This document shows positions 1-9,321 of a stretch of 64,000 nucleotides of DNA, piece by piece (position 1 is the first letter of the stretch; the number at the start of each line of letters is the position of its first letter). The translations under genes were made by a program, and so were the position numbers. The notes under the pieces are model-generated. The model searched no databases. It had not been told where the DNA came from and saw nothing but the letters and a program-made list of their open reading frames with translations. The stretch comes from Muraenolepis orangiensis (lineage: Eukaryota > Chordata > Actinopteri > Gadiformes > Muraenolepididae), in NCBI GenBank assembly GCA_027704905.1, contig CM051007.1, positions 16,664,686-16,728,685 of the forward strand, in the 5' to 3' direction.

Positions 1-2160
1 GAATTTGCACTGACCCACAAACACGTTTCTGTACGTAATGACGTATATGTTAGAGGCGGCTCGTTCTCTCCTCGTGAGTCAACATTTCGGGGAGATGACG
101 AGCGAGCGTTCCAGCCACGCTCACCGCCATCTAAAAGGGGTGTTGTATGCAGTTTTTGTAAAAAAACAGGCCACATGGTGAAGGACTGTTACACCTTGAG
201 GAATCGTCAGGAGGCAAGAGGTTCGGCCCAGAAACCAAAAGGGGTGGGGTTGATTGGAACGGTATCGTGTCCGGACCAAAATAGCTCTCTGGGGAAGCCG
301 GATAGCTGTTTTGAACCCTTTTTGTTTGATGGATATGTGTCCTTGTCGGGGAAAATGTGTGATCAACGAGATAAGAATACTCCGTGATACAGGAGGTTCT
401 CAGTCATTCATCCTAGCTGGCTGGTATTTTACCGTTAGACGAGACTTCTTCCGGTCAGTCGAGTGCCATTGTGAGAGGTATTCAAATGGGTTTTATGCCC
501 GCGCCGTTGCATAAGATCCATGTAAAGTCGGAACTAATCACAGGTTGTTTTCCTGTCGCGGTTCGCCCATGTTTCCCTGTGGAGGGGGTTGACTTCATCA
601 TGGGAAATGATATCGCTGGGGGAAAAGTAATCCCTGTGTTGGAGGTGGTAGACGCTCCAGTATCGGCGTTGTTATGTGGTGAATTGATTAAAAGTCACCC
701 CGATGTTTTTCCTGTTTGTGCTGTCACCAGGGCACAGGAGAGGAAGCGAGACCAAGGTCTGGCGTTGAGTGACACTATCTGTGGCGAGGCTCTCGCGAAG
801 GACGAGTGGCCATCTGTTGGCGAGATGGAGAAGGTTGCTGTGAGTAGCGTTCAAGGGAAGCTGGTGATTCCTAAATTCGCCGACATGCCACTACCACTGA
901 CACGTCAAGCATTGATCTCTGCTCAGCAAAAGGATTCTTCCCTGTCTAGCTGTTTTGCGGCGGTGGCCAGTACTGCTACTGAGGCTAGTAGGAGACAGAC
1001 CTTTGTGATAGAGGAGGGGGTGTTGATGCGCACCTGGGTTGCTAGGCCAGGTGTAGCAGACTTAAAGTGTGGAGAAGATTGGAATACGGTGCACCAAATT
1101 GTGTTACCATTGGTATGTAGACGTCATGTGTTGATGTTAGCACATGAACATGTGTGGTCTGGTCATTTGGGTATCGCCAAAACTTATGACCGGATTTTGC
1201 AGAATTTTTTTTGGCCCGGTCTGAAGACCGATGTGGTACATTTTTGTGGTACCTGTAGTACCTGTCAAATAGTGGGGAAGCCAAATCAGGGGGTGCCGCC
1301 AGCTCCTCTGCACCCCATCCCAGCAATGGGGGAACCTTTTGAACATGTGATCATTGACTGTGTGGGTCCCCTGCCCAAAACAAAAGCAGGTAATCAATAC
1401 ATGTTGACAATTATGTGTGTTTCCACCCGTTTCCCAGAGGCGATTCCTCTGAGGAAAATTACTGCTCTGGCCATTACCAAAGCCTTGAGCAAGTTTTTCA
1501 CAACATTTGGTCTACCAAAAATTGTACAGTCTGACCAAGGGACAAATTTTATGTCTAAAACCTATAATCAATCATTGCAGGCCTTGGGTGTCACTCATAC
1601 AGTGTCTAGTGCTTATCATCCTGAGTCACAGGGGGCACTAGAGCGCTGGCACCAGACACTGAAGGCGATGCTGAAAAAGTACTGTGTTGATACAGGTTGT
1701 GGTTGGGATGAGGGAGTGCCATTTATGCTCTTTGCTATTAGGGATGCCAAGCAGGAGTCGCTTGGATTTAGCCCTGCAGAGCTAGTGTTCGGTCACGGTG
1801 TGCGTGGTCCATTAAAGGTGCTCAAAGAGAAAATTATGTCTGGTTCTTCTCCCAGGTCGAGTGTGTTGGATTTTGTCTCCCAGTGTAAGGAGCGTCTCCA
1901 CGGTGCGACCTCATTGGCGAAGGAAGCCCTCGCCTCTGCCCAGGGGGAAATGAAGAAACGGTTTGACAGGAAGGCGGTGGGGCGTCAGTGAGGCTGGAGA
2001 TGAAGTGTTGGTTTTGCTGCCCATGCCTGGTTCTGCGCTCTCTGCCCGGTTCTCAGGACCTTATAAAGTGGAGAAAAAAGTGTCAGACACTAATTATATA
2101 ATATGTACGCCCGAGCGGCGCAGAAAGACACGTTTGTGTCATATCAATATGTTAAAAACT
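1..2160 (+). mobile_element. Ty3/gypsy retrotransposon fragment, RT-less
   Basis: Degenerate gypsy-type element read on the plus strand. A gag-type CCHC zinc knuckle (CSFCKKTGHMVKDC) lies at about 151-195, followed by a retropepsin active-site DTG at 386-394. The protease then runs into an integrase with no reverse transcriptase or RNase H between them. The integrase tail with a GPY-type motif (FSGPYKV) is in another frame at about 1990-2155. Frame changes are visible near 360-375, 425-440 and 1980-1990. No LTR is recognisable at either end; the 5' part lies outside the window, and the 3' side runs at about 2160 into an unrelated minus-strand gene remnant. Confidence 0.85.
471..1991 (+). CDS. 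Gypsy protease-integrase fusion ORF
   Basis: Open frame of 506 codons; the true start is unclear because the protease N-terminus lies upstream in another frame. Residues 1-55 are the C-terminal half of a retropepsin (VDFIMGNDIAGGKV). Residues 140-210 resemble the linker that normally precedes integrase. Residues 225-265 form the HHCC zinc-binding domain (H227, H232, C262, C265). The core carries an intact DDE triad, D296, D355 and E391, with 35 residues between the last two. RT and RNase H are absent, yet the frame is continuous across the gap. It could be a deletion derivative, a non-autonomous family or, less likely, a domesticated integrase. The frame ends where a 1-2 base shift moves the integrase tail into another frame. 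Confidence 0.8.
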   Translation: MRGIQMGFMPAPLHKIHVKSELITGCFPVAVRPCFPVEGVDFIMGNDIAGGKVIPVLEVVDAPVSALLCGELIKSHPDVFPVCAVTRAQERKRDQGLALSDTICGEALAKDEWPSVGEMEKVAVSSVQGKLVIPKFADMPLPLTRQALISAQQKDSSLSSCFAAVASTATEASRRQTFVIEEGVLMRTWVARPGVADLKCGEDWNTVHQIVLPLVCRRHVLMLAHEHVWSGHLGIAKTYDRILQNFFWPGLKTDVVHFCGTCSTCQIVGKPNQGVPPAPLHPIPAMGEPFEHVIIDCVGPLPKTKAGNQYMLTIMCVSTRFPEAIPLRKITALAITKALSKFFTTFGLPKIVQSDQGTNFMSKTYNQSLQALGVTHTVSSAYHPESQGALERWHQTLKAMLKKYCVDTGCGWDEGVPFMLFAIRDAKQESLGFSPAELVFGHGVRGPLKVLKEKIMSGSSPRSSVLDFVSQCKERLHGATSLAKEALASAQGEMKKRFDRKAVGRQ

Positions 2161-2611
2161 ACCGGAATCTTTTCAAAATGATTGTTTGTGCAGAGCTGGA
2201 CAGAAAACTCCCCCTCTACAATGTGTGCATGAACAGCAGGATCATCAACCTCAAGGTGAGACATTTGCGCATAGTAGTATGTCAGATACCTGGTATAGTT
2301 TAGCTTATCATATACAAAATACCATGGAATGATTTTTCTAATTGCTGCGAGATGCATCATCCACTTTCCCTCTCTTGATACTCAAACTCGACTCATAGCA
2401 GAATCTCAACCATTTCCACATAAGAGATCCCAAAGGCAGACAGGAGACTGTCTTTTGTAAGGTAACTGTGGTACTCATTGAATCATGTTAGAACAGCGAC
2501 ATGAATAATCAAGTGTTACCTCAAATCTCATCTGTGATGCTTCTTCACACATGTTGTTGACTGCTTGCAGAGTTACTTCCAAGTGAAAATGATCTTCCTC
2601 ATGATTATCTT
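2160..2611 (-). pseudogene. Remnant exons of uncharacterised multi-copy gene family
   Basis: Two exon-like blocks on the minus strand. The first (2520-2611) has a TTAG acceptor and a GAG|GTAAC donor and is open throughout. The second (2160-2451) follows an AAAAG acceptor and contains the stretch HLAAIRKIIPWYFVYDKLNY, which I recognise from a large family of unnamed proteins recurrent in fish and cnidarian genomes; its function is not known to me. A TGA interrupts the second block before that motif, so this copy is broken. The gypsy integrase tail abuts its 3' side. The block at 8372-8533 appears to belong to the same family. Confidence 0.5.
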
Positions 2612-2654
2612 CTAACAAAGGATCTTACCTTCCAATGCTTGTCTCTAGAAAGCC

Positions 2655-3590
2655 TCATAGATTCGATTTTATTCAAATGTATTGTCATTGTACAGCACAA
2701 GTACAGTACAGCATAAATAATTTGGCATCTAACCAGAGTGCAAATGTTGCAGTAAAGCAAGGTAATATATAATTTACAGTTTGCAGTTGCTAAAAGACTA
2801 CTAGGTATTAAAACAAGATTACTTATAGAGTATGTATGAGATATGTGCATAATAATAGGTATATATATATATATACAGGTAAGTATACAAGTATTTAACA
2901 GGTAGTGATCAGGGGTATGCAATTATGAAAAACAGGATAAATATATATTAATGTATATACAGCAGGTAGTGAGCAGGGATATGCAGTTGTATCAACAGTT
3001 GAAGATTAAAATATATACGGCAGGTACAGTAAAAATGTCAAAATGTACACGCTATCATACAGGTATGTTATCAATAAATATGTAAACTATAGGTAGAGGT
3101 AGGTAGTTATGATTACAGTGCAAGGCAGTCGAAGACATTGATGGTGATGTATTATTATTATAGGATATAATGAGCAGAGCAGAGGGGGAGCCTGTCATCA
3201 TGGTACAGAGTTCAGAGAGATGACTGCTGAGGGGTCTTCCTGAAGTCAACGATGAGCTCCTTGGTCTTCTTGGTGTTGAGGGCCAGGTTGTTGTCAGTGC
3301 ACCACGCCACCAGGTGCTGGACCTCCTCCCTGTAGGCTGCCTTATCATTCTTTTTGATGAAGCCCACCCCCGTTGTGTGGTCTGCAAACTTGATGATGGT
3401 GTTTGTACCATGTACAGGAGTGCAGTCGTGGGTGAAAAGGGAGTAGAGGAGAGGGCTCAGGACACAGCCCTGGGGAACGCCGGTGTTCAGGGTGAGGGTG
3501 GAGGAGGTGAGATTGGCTAATTTGACAGATTGGGGTCTGTTGGTTAGGTATCAGACGGTTGATCAGTATCAACCGTCTGTCCAACTGGAG
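2655..3590 (-). mobile_element. 5'-truncated LINE (family B), RT fragment and 3' tail
   Basis: Minus-strand non-LTR retrotransposon. Around 3225-3580 the reverse strand encodes RT motifs GVPQGCVLSPLLYS and later CTDNNLALNTKKTKELIVDF, typical of the L2/Rex1-like (jockey-superfamily) LINEs of fish. The catalytic box reads FADH instead of FADD (3377-3388), so the RT would be inactive. The 3' UTR runs from about 3210 down to 2655, ending in a segment shared with copies at 35210-35425 (minus) and 52700-53412 (plus). The 5' end is truncated at a 12-bp inverted repeat (3552-3579). Confidence 0.8.
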
Positions 3591-3897
3591 GATTGGCAGG
3601 CTGTCTAATGTAAATCGGAAGTACTCTATATTATATAAGTATCTATCTATACAGCTTCAATGCTTCTCTTCTTGGTTTTTGGGATGCAAGGCAAAGCTCT
3701 GGTCTCAGCAGGATTATCAACAATAGGCTTTGCTTGCAAAGCCATTCCATTCACTCTGTGTGATGGCCCTTCACCGTTGATTGTTTCCTCTAGTCTGTCT
3801 ATATTGTCCCATGCCAGGGTTGTGAACAGACCAGGTTTATGTTTTGTGGTAGTGGAATGGCATCTTCACTTGCTGCTTGCAGACCGAGGGCTGTGTC
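3591..3897. other. Unassigned spacer before LTR
   Basis: About 300 bases between the LINE fragment and the gypsy LTR. I see no convincing coding exon, splice pair or known repeat. Confidence 0.5.
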
Positions 3898-4483
3898 TGT
3901 CACATTAAAGTGTGTGGGTTGGACCCCGAACGCAGACAACCGACCAGAGAAGGGAGAACAGGTGGTTTATTCAAGAAAACACACGTAGAATGGTCAGGGA
4001 CAGGCCAGGGGTCTGGATACCGGGAGGTCGAGTTGCGTAGTACCGACAGGTAGTAGACAGGCGGATGGTCTGGGACAGGCGAGGAGTCTGGATACCGGGA
4101 GGTCGAGTTGCGTAGTACCGACAGGTAGTAGACAGGCGGATGGTCTGGGACAGGCAAGGAGTCTGGATATCGGGAGGTCGAGTAGCGTAGTACCGACCGG
4201 TAGTAGACAGGCGGATGGTCAGGGATGAGCAAGGAGTGGATACCGGGAGGTCGAGGTAGCGACAGGTAGAAGACAGGTAAGTAGAATTACCGGAGAGCTC
4301 GTAGAGTAACATCCGCAGTTCAAAAGTACGATCGAGCAACGTGCCACAATGACGCCGCGGTATATATACCCCCAGGTGAGGTGATTAGAGTAATTAGTCT
4401 CGGCAATTGCCGACAGGTGTGTGTGTGTGCCGCCAAAGCATGTGGCTTGGCCACGCCCCCTGTCAACCACCGTAACCGTGACA
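3898..4483 (-). repeat. 3' LTR of chromodomain gypsy element
   Basis: Bounded on the minus strand by TGTCAC at 4483 and GTGACA at 3898, giving TG...CA ends. A TATA-like block (tatatatacc on the plus strand, 4361-4370) and, near 3960-3980 on the minus strand, an AATAAA are in the expected order. Between them are about four tandem copies of a 73-75 bp unit (about 3990-4255). The LTR is followed inward by the polypurine tract, as expected for a 3' LTR. Confidence 0.85.
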
Positions 4484-4502
4484 GTACCCCCCCCCCCCCC
4501 CC

Positions 4503-5908
4503 TCAACGGGTGCCTCCTGGCGCCCCACCCGGCTTGTTGGGATGCTCCCGATGAAAGTCGCGGATGAGGGATGGATCCAGGATGTTCCGACGCGGGAGCC
4601 AACTCCGCTCCTCTGGACCGTAACCCTCCCAGTCCACCAAATAGTGGAATCCCCAGCCCCGGCGGCGAATGTCCAGGATCTTCTTTACCGTGTAGGCAGG
4701 GTGGTCGACGATGAGCCTGGGGGGGAGGGGGTTTGGTTGGAGGACATAAAGGGCTGGAGGAGACGGGTTTGAGCAGGGACACATGAAAAGTGGGATGCAC
4801 CTTCAGAGCCGGAGGCAATTTCAACCTCACAGAGACCGAATTGATGACCTTGTCCACTGTGTAGGGCCCCACGTACCAGGGTGCCAACCTCGGGGACCTG
4901 TAGTGGCAGGTCCCGGGAGGAGAGCCATACCTTCTGTCCAGGTCGATCCACCAGACGCTGATTCCGGGCGGCCGTGCAAAGGAGAGCAGCACGAGCGGTC
5001 CTCCATATCCGGGGGCAGTGCTGGAGGTGGACCTGCACCGACGGCACCGCAATCTCCTCCTCCTGAGCGGGAAATAGGGGGGGCTGGTATCCCAGCGATG
5101 CCTGGAACGGCGACATCCCTGTGGCGGCGCTGGTGAGGGAGTTGTGCGCATATTCCACCCATGGAAGGTGGGAACTCCAGGAAGACGGGTGGCGAGTGGT
5201 GATGCAGCGGAGGGCCGCTTCCAAGTCCTGGTTCGCTCTCTCCGTTTGCCCATTGGATTGGGGGTGGTAACCGGAGGAGTGGCTGACGGTGGCACCCAGA
5301 GCCTGGCAGAACGCCCTCCACAGCTGGGACGCGAACTGCGGACCCCGATCGGACACAATGTCCAGGGGCATCCCGTGGAGCCGGAAAACTTGGAGCACCA
5401 GGAGGTCCGCCGTCTCCCTGGCGGAAGGAAGCTTGGGGAGCGGCAGGAAATGAACCACCTTAGAAAACCAGTCGACGATTGTTAGGATAGTGGTGTTGCC
5501 CGCTGACGGCGGGAGACCGGTGACGAAATCCACCGCAATGTTAGACCAAGGCCGGCAGGGGGGAGGCAGCGGATGCAGCAGACCCGTGGGAGATCGGTGC
5601 AAGGCCTTGCTGCGAGCACAGACAGCGCAGGCCATCACAAAGGCCTGGGTGTCCCGGGAGATGGAAGGCCACCAGAAGCTCCGCCTGAGGAAGGCCAGGG
5701 TACAAGCATAGCCGGGATGGCAGGTGAGTCTCGAGGAATGAGTCCACTGGAGAACCTGGGACCTAGCTGGGTCGGGCACAAACAGACAGTTAGCAGAACC
5801 GTTACCTGGATCCGGATCGGAGCGCTGATCTCCCACCTGACTGCCCCTACTACGCAGACCGGGGGAAGAATGGTCTCTGGCTCGGCGAGGTCCCTCTCGG
5901 CGTCCCAC
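4503..5908 (-). pseudogene. Gypsy integrase plus chromodomain
   Basis: The reading frame at 5908-4685 carries the integrase: zinc-binding region, then a DDE core recognisable as VDFVTGLP, IVSDRGPQF and HPQSNGQTERANQ. The frame then changes and the tail continues to a chromodomain at 4784-4503 (VKKILDIRRRGWGFHYLVDW followed by EGYGPEERSW). Chromodomains of this class are thought to guide integration to particular chromatin. At least one frameshift separates integrase from chromodomain, so no single product is made. Confidence 0.85.
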
Positions 5909-6038
5909 TGGCGAGAGAGAGAATCTGGCTTAACGTTTCGGCAGCCGGGACGGTAGGTGAGGGTGAAGTTGAACCTTCCAAGGAACAACGCCAACCGCGC
6001 TTGTCGAGAGTTGAGCCTTCTGGCGGAACGAAGGTAGG

Positions 6039-6983
6039 CTAGATTTTTGTGATAGATCTGTCCGCCCCTTCCAGCCAGTGCCTCCATTCCTCCAAGGCCG
6101 AGCTCCCGATTCCCCACGTCGTAGTTCCGCTCCGCGGGTGATAGCCGTCTTGAGAAGAAGGCACGAGATGGTAAGCGTTGCGCAGGTCCAGCTTGGAAAA
6201 CACCGCCGTGTGGCGGAGCGGCTCGAAGGCTGGGTCTATAAGTGGCAAAGGGTATTTATTCTTGACTGTAATGTCGTTTAAGCCCCGGAAGTCAATACAC
6301 AGCCGTAAAGTGTGATCCTTCTTTGTGACAAAAAGGAGGTCGATGGCGCAGTCATATGGCCTGTGGGGGGTTAGGGAAATTGCTCGTTGTTTACTGAACA
6401 CCTCCCCGATATCGTGGTACATGTGGGGTACGGAGGAGAGATCGGGAGGGCTCGGAACCGGATCGGTGGGGGAATTGCATTGCGCTAGGGCGGACCAGAG
6501 GCAATGGGAATGGCAGAACACACTCCAGCTGATCACGGAGCCTGCTGACCAGTTGATGTGTGGATTGTGAGTCGCCAGCCACGGCCTACCCAATACCACT
6601 GGGGTGTGGGGGGAGGAGATAACATGCAGGTGAATACTCTCCCTGTGATTCCCTGACAACACCAGTGTGAGCGGGATGGACCGATGACTGATCCTGGCCA
6701 GATGCTTGCCGTCCAGCGCGTTCACGTTAAGTGGTGACTGTAAGCGCTCGGTGGGGATACCGGCCCGTGCGACCAGGGAGGCATCGATAAAGCTGGCATC
6801 GGCTCCTGAGTCCACTAAAATGCGTACCAGGAGCGCTTCCTTGGCCCAAAGGAGGTGTGCCTCAAAATGGGAATTTGCTGTCGAAGCTGGAGATCGGGTC
6901 GCATTCTGGCTCCTCAGGGACCCCGCCGTCACTGAGGCCTGCTCTTTTGGCCGACGAGGACAGGTGCGGCAGGAATGACCCAT
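6039..6983 (-). pseudogene. Gypsy protease and truncated RT
   Basis: A 314-codon frame with retropepsin motif LVDSGADASF and, later, RT motifs LCIDFRGLNDITVKNKYPLP and FSKLDLRNAYH. After the AYH motif the sequence jumps to RNase H C-terminal sequence (overlapping frame 6117-5635, with YRPGCRNVKPDSLSR). The segment carrying the YxDD catalytic box and the first part of RNase H is deleted, so the polymerase is dead. Confidence 0.85.
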
Positions 6984-7039
6984 TCCCCCGCAGTAGAGAC
7001 AAGCTCCCGAGTCCGTCCATGGTGGGATGGTTTACATCC

Positions 7040-8365
7040 TTCTATCGTATTCAAGACCACTGACCTGGATATGTATGAAGATCATGTCACAGCATACATT
7101 AACAGGCTAGTGGAGAAATGCACCGCAAAATATGGATGAATGCTGACATACAGAACAAACAGTACCGCTTTCACAACAGGTGACTCCAATCACTACAAGA
7201 AGGTCAAGTACAAACTCAGAAAAGCCATCAAAAGGGGAAATTGGATTATGAAAACAAACTGGAATTAAAGTTCCAGAGCTCTGACAGAGGACTACATTCT
7301 ACAACTGTCCGAGTCATTACAGTTGAAGTCCAGGTCTACAGAACCTTCCGGGTCTGTAGTCCAGGTCTGCAGAACCTTCCTAAGGAAGAAAGGCAGGGAA
7401 GGCAGCTGGCCCAGACGGAGTTCCATCCTGTGTCTTCAAGACCTGACAGGAGCACTGCAGCAGTCTTTCATCCCAGTGTGCTTCAAAGAAACAACCATTG
7501 TGCCTCAATGATTATCATCCAGTGGCTTTCACATCCATAGCCATGAAGTGCCTTGAAAAACTTGTCATGTCACGCAAACTTTTCCATCCCATTCCAAAAA
7601 GTACATAGATGAGGTAGTCCGACTGACACGATGGTGGAAGGACAACAGCCTAGCTGCTTCCGTTTCCTGGAACTACAGATCTCCGACGACTTGGCATGGA
7701 CCCGCAACATGGAGATCATGCTGAAGAAGTCTGCCCTGCGGTGCCTCAGGAAAAGCGGCATAGGTAAACGGTGGCTGGTGAACTTCTACCGTGGCACTGA
7801 AGAGAGCCATCCAAAGGGTCGTGAGGACAACGGAAAAAAATAATTTGCACTTCCATGTGTGCACTTCCATGCATTCTGGAGATCTTTAGGACCAGTTGCG
7901 GAATAAAGCCATCTCCATCACAAAGGAATGCAACCACCCTTGGCTCTTCTCCCCCCTACGTTCCGGTCGCCGGTTCCTCATCTTCCGTACAAGGACTATC
8001 CGGTTCAAGGACAGTTTTTATCCACAGGCAGTGCGAAGAGTGCTTCCATCATCATAACTTTACATTACACTAGACTGCACTATATGCATGATGCTGCTGC
8101 ACTACTTGCACTTTAAAATGCTTTTTAATTGTGTTTGCACCATTCAACATATGTATATATCATCCATTAGTCACTTTATTGTTATTTTTATTGTGAACAG
8201 TATTGTTATAGTATAGTGTTGTATAGTATAAGTATAGTACATAGCATAGTATATAGTGTTCAATTGTAGGAAATTCATACTGGGAGGGAGGGAATGGGGA
8301 GTAAGCATTCCATTGTACTTGTTGCATATGGCAAATCAAAACATCTTGAATCTTGAATTATATGG
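7040..8365 (+). mobile_element. LINE fragment (family A), RT pieces and 3' tail
   Basis: Plus-strand, badly decayed non-LTR element. Traces of the ORF are scattered over three frames: GDSNHYKKVKYKLRKAIKRG near 7180-7230, FIPVCFKETTIVP near 7465-7505, and LQISDDLAWTRNMEIMLKKS near 7670-7730. The 3' UTR ends with a conserved tail (about 8280-8360) containing GGGAGTAAGCATTCCATTG and an AATCTTGAATCTTGAA end. The same tail recurs at 13292-13372, 33036-33218, 42268-42340, 45826-45930 (minus), 49320-49400 (minus) and 54900-55140. Confidence 0.75.
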
Positions 8366-8371
8366 ATCTAC

Positions 8372-8533
8372 CTGTTAGAAGTGTCCAGAGAAACTCCACC
8401 AGAGATGATGGAGCATCTTCTCAAGATCTGATGCATGTGGTGGCCATGCTTGAGAAATATCTTGGTTCCAAATATCTCTGATCTTCAGTGCCGTTTGTGG
8501 TATGATGTCTTTGTCACTGCTTGATTTGTACAC
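8372..8533 (-). pseudogene. Exon remnant of the same uncharacterised family (unit 1)
   Basis: Minus-strand block of 162 bases with a TTTTAG acceptor and an AACAG|GTAGA donor. It is open except for a TAA two codons before the donor and contains AWPPHASDLEKML, which resembles the N-terminal part of the multi-copy family whose C-terminal part lies at 2160-2611. The order on the minus strand fits one gene split by later transposon insertions. Confidence 0.4.
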
Positions 8534-8688
8534 CTAAAATGTATCTTTAGGTTTGTGACATAAAAGCTTATCCATTGTCAAATTGTCTGGGTATACTCAG
8601 TTTTCCTGTGTAATTTTGTGTATGTAAAGATTCAGCAAACTCAGATACAATCTTGCAACATCGATTTTTCTTTGTAAGGTGTCACCTG

Positions 8689-9321
8689 TGTTACACCTGT
8701 ATTTAACTATTTATGTTACCAGTATAGTGGTCAGGTATGCTAATAGTACCACTGTAGGATGTCCAGTCAGTCCTTCCCTAATGTAAGTGAAAACTTTAGA
8801 GAGAAAAATCAAATATGTAAGAATGTAAGTGCAGCTTTTACATGTTCCTAATTTAACTGTAATTTGTATTTTCTAAGTTTAATAATTATTATTTGTTGTA
8901 ATATTTCATGCGTGCAATATCTAGAATATTTTATTTTGAAGTCCAAGCTCACGTCTCGTTATGCTGTTCTCGCGTGAGTTAGAGAGCGAGAGAGAGACAA
9001 GAAACTGAGTAAGCTGCACGGATACTTTTACAGCTCCGTTAGTTTAAGTGTATTCTTATAAGGTTGTAAGGACTGAAGAATACTTCCCTCTGTTTTCAGA
9101 GCATGCAGCCAACGAGGTATGTTGTTGTTTGTATTTATTTTACGTTTATTACTTTGCTAAAGTCATCTCACATGCTGTGAATGTTATTGTGTGTCTAACA
9201 TGATATTATGTTTGTCATTTATACTCGTTTGTTTATGAGTAGTTTTCACGGTGGATTCGAAGATGAATAAACCCGTTATGAGAAAGCCACTTGTGTCTGC
9301 CTGTGCTTCGAGGGAATTACA
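8689..9321 (+). repeat. Possible solo LTR (unit 1)
   Basis: A 633-base block starting TGTTACACC and ending GGAATTACA, with AATAAA at about 9266 followed by a short R/U5-like tail. This is LTR-like in organisation, but I see no clear target-site duplication, and no matching internal element occurs in the window. Confidence 0.3.

Larger units (their letters stand above)
3898..7020 (-). mobile_element. Chromodomain Ty3/gypsy element, deleted copy
   Basis: Minus-strand gypsy element with, in order from 7020 downward, a CCHC knuckle (CLYCGGMGHSC, about 6965-7005), protease (DSGAD), the N-terminal part of RT, an internal deletion, the end of RNase H, integrase, chromodomain, a polypurine tract (C-rich on the plus strand, 4486-4502) and a 3' LTR. 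The 5' LTR and most of gag are missing; the 5' side ends near 7020 against a LINE fragment. Loss of the RT catalytic region makes it non-autonomous. Confidence 0.88.

Noticed and set aside
2103..2303. Plus-strand exon ending at AAG|GTGAGA (2252)
   Set aside because: The reverse strand matches the uncharacterised gene family much better; the donor-like site is probably fortuitous.
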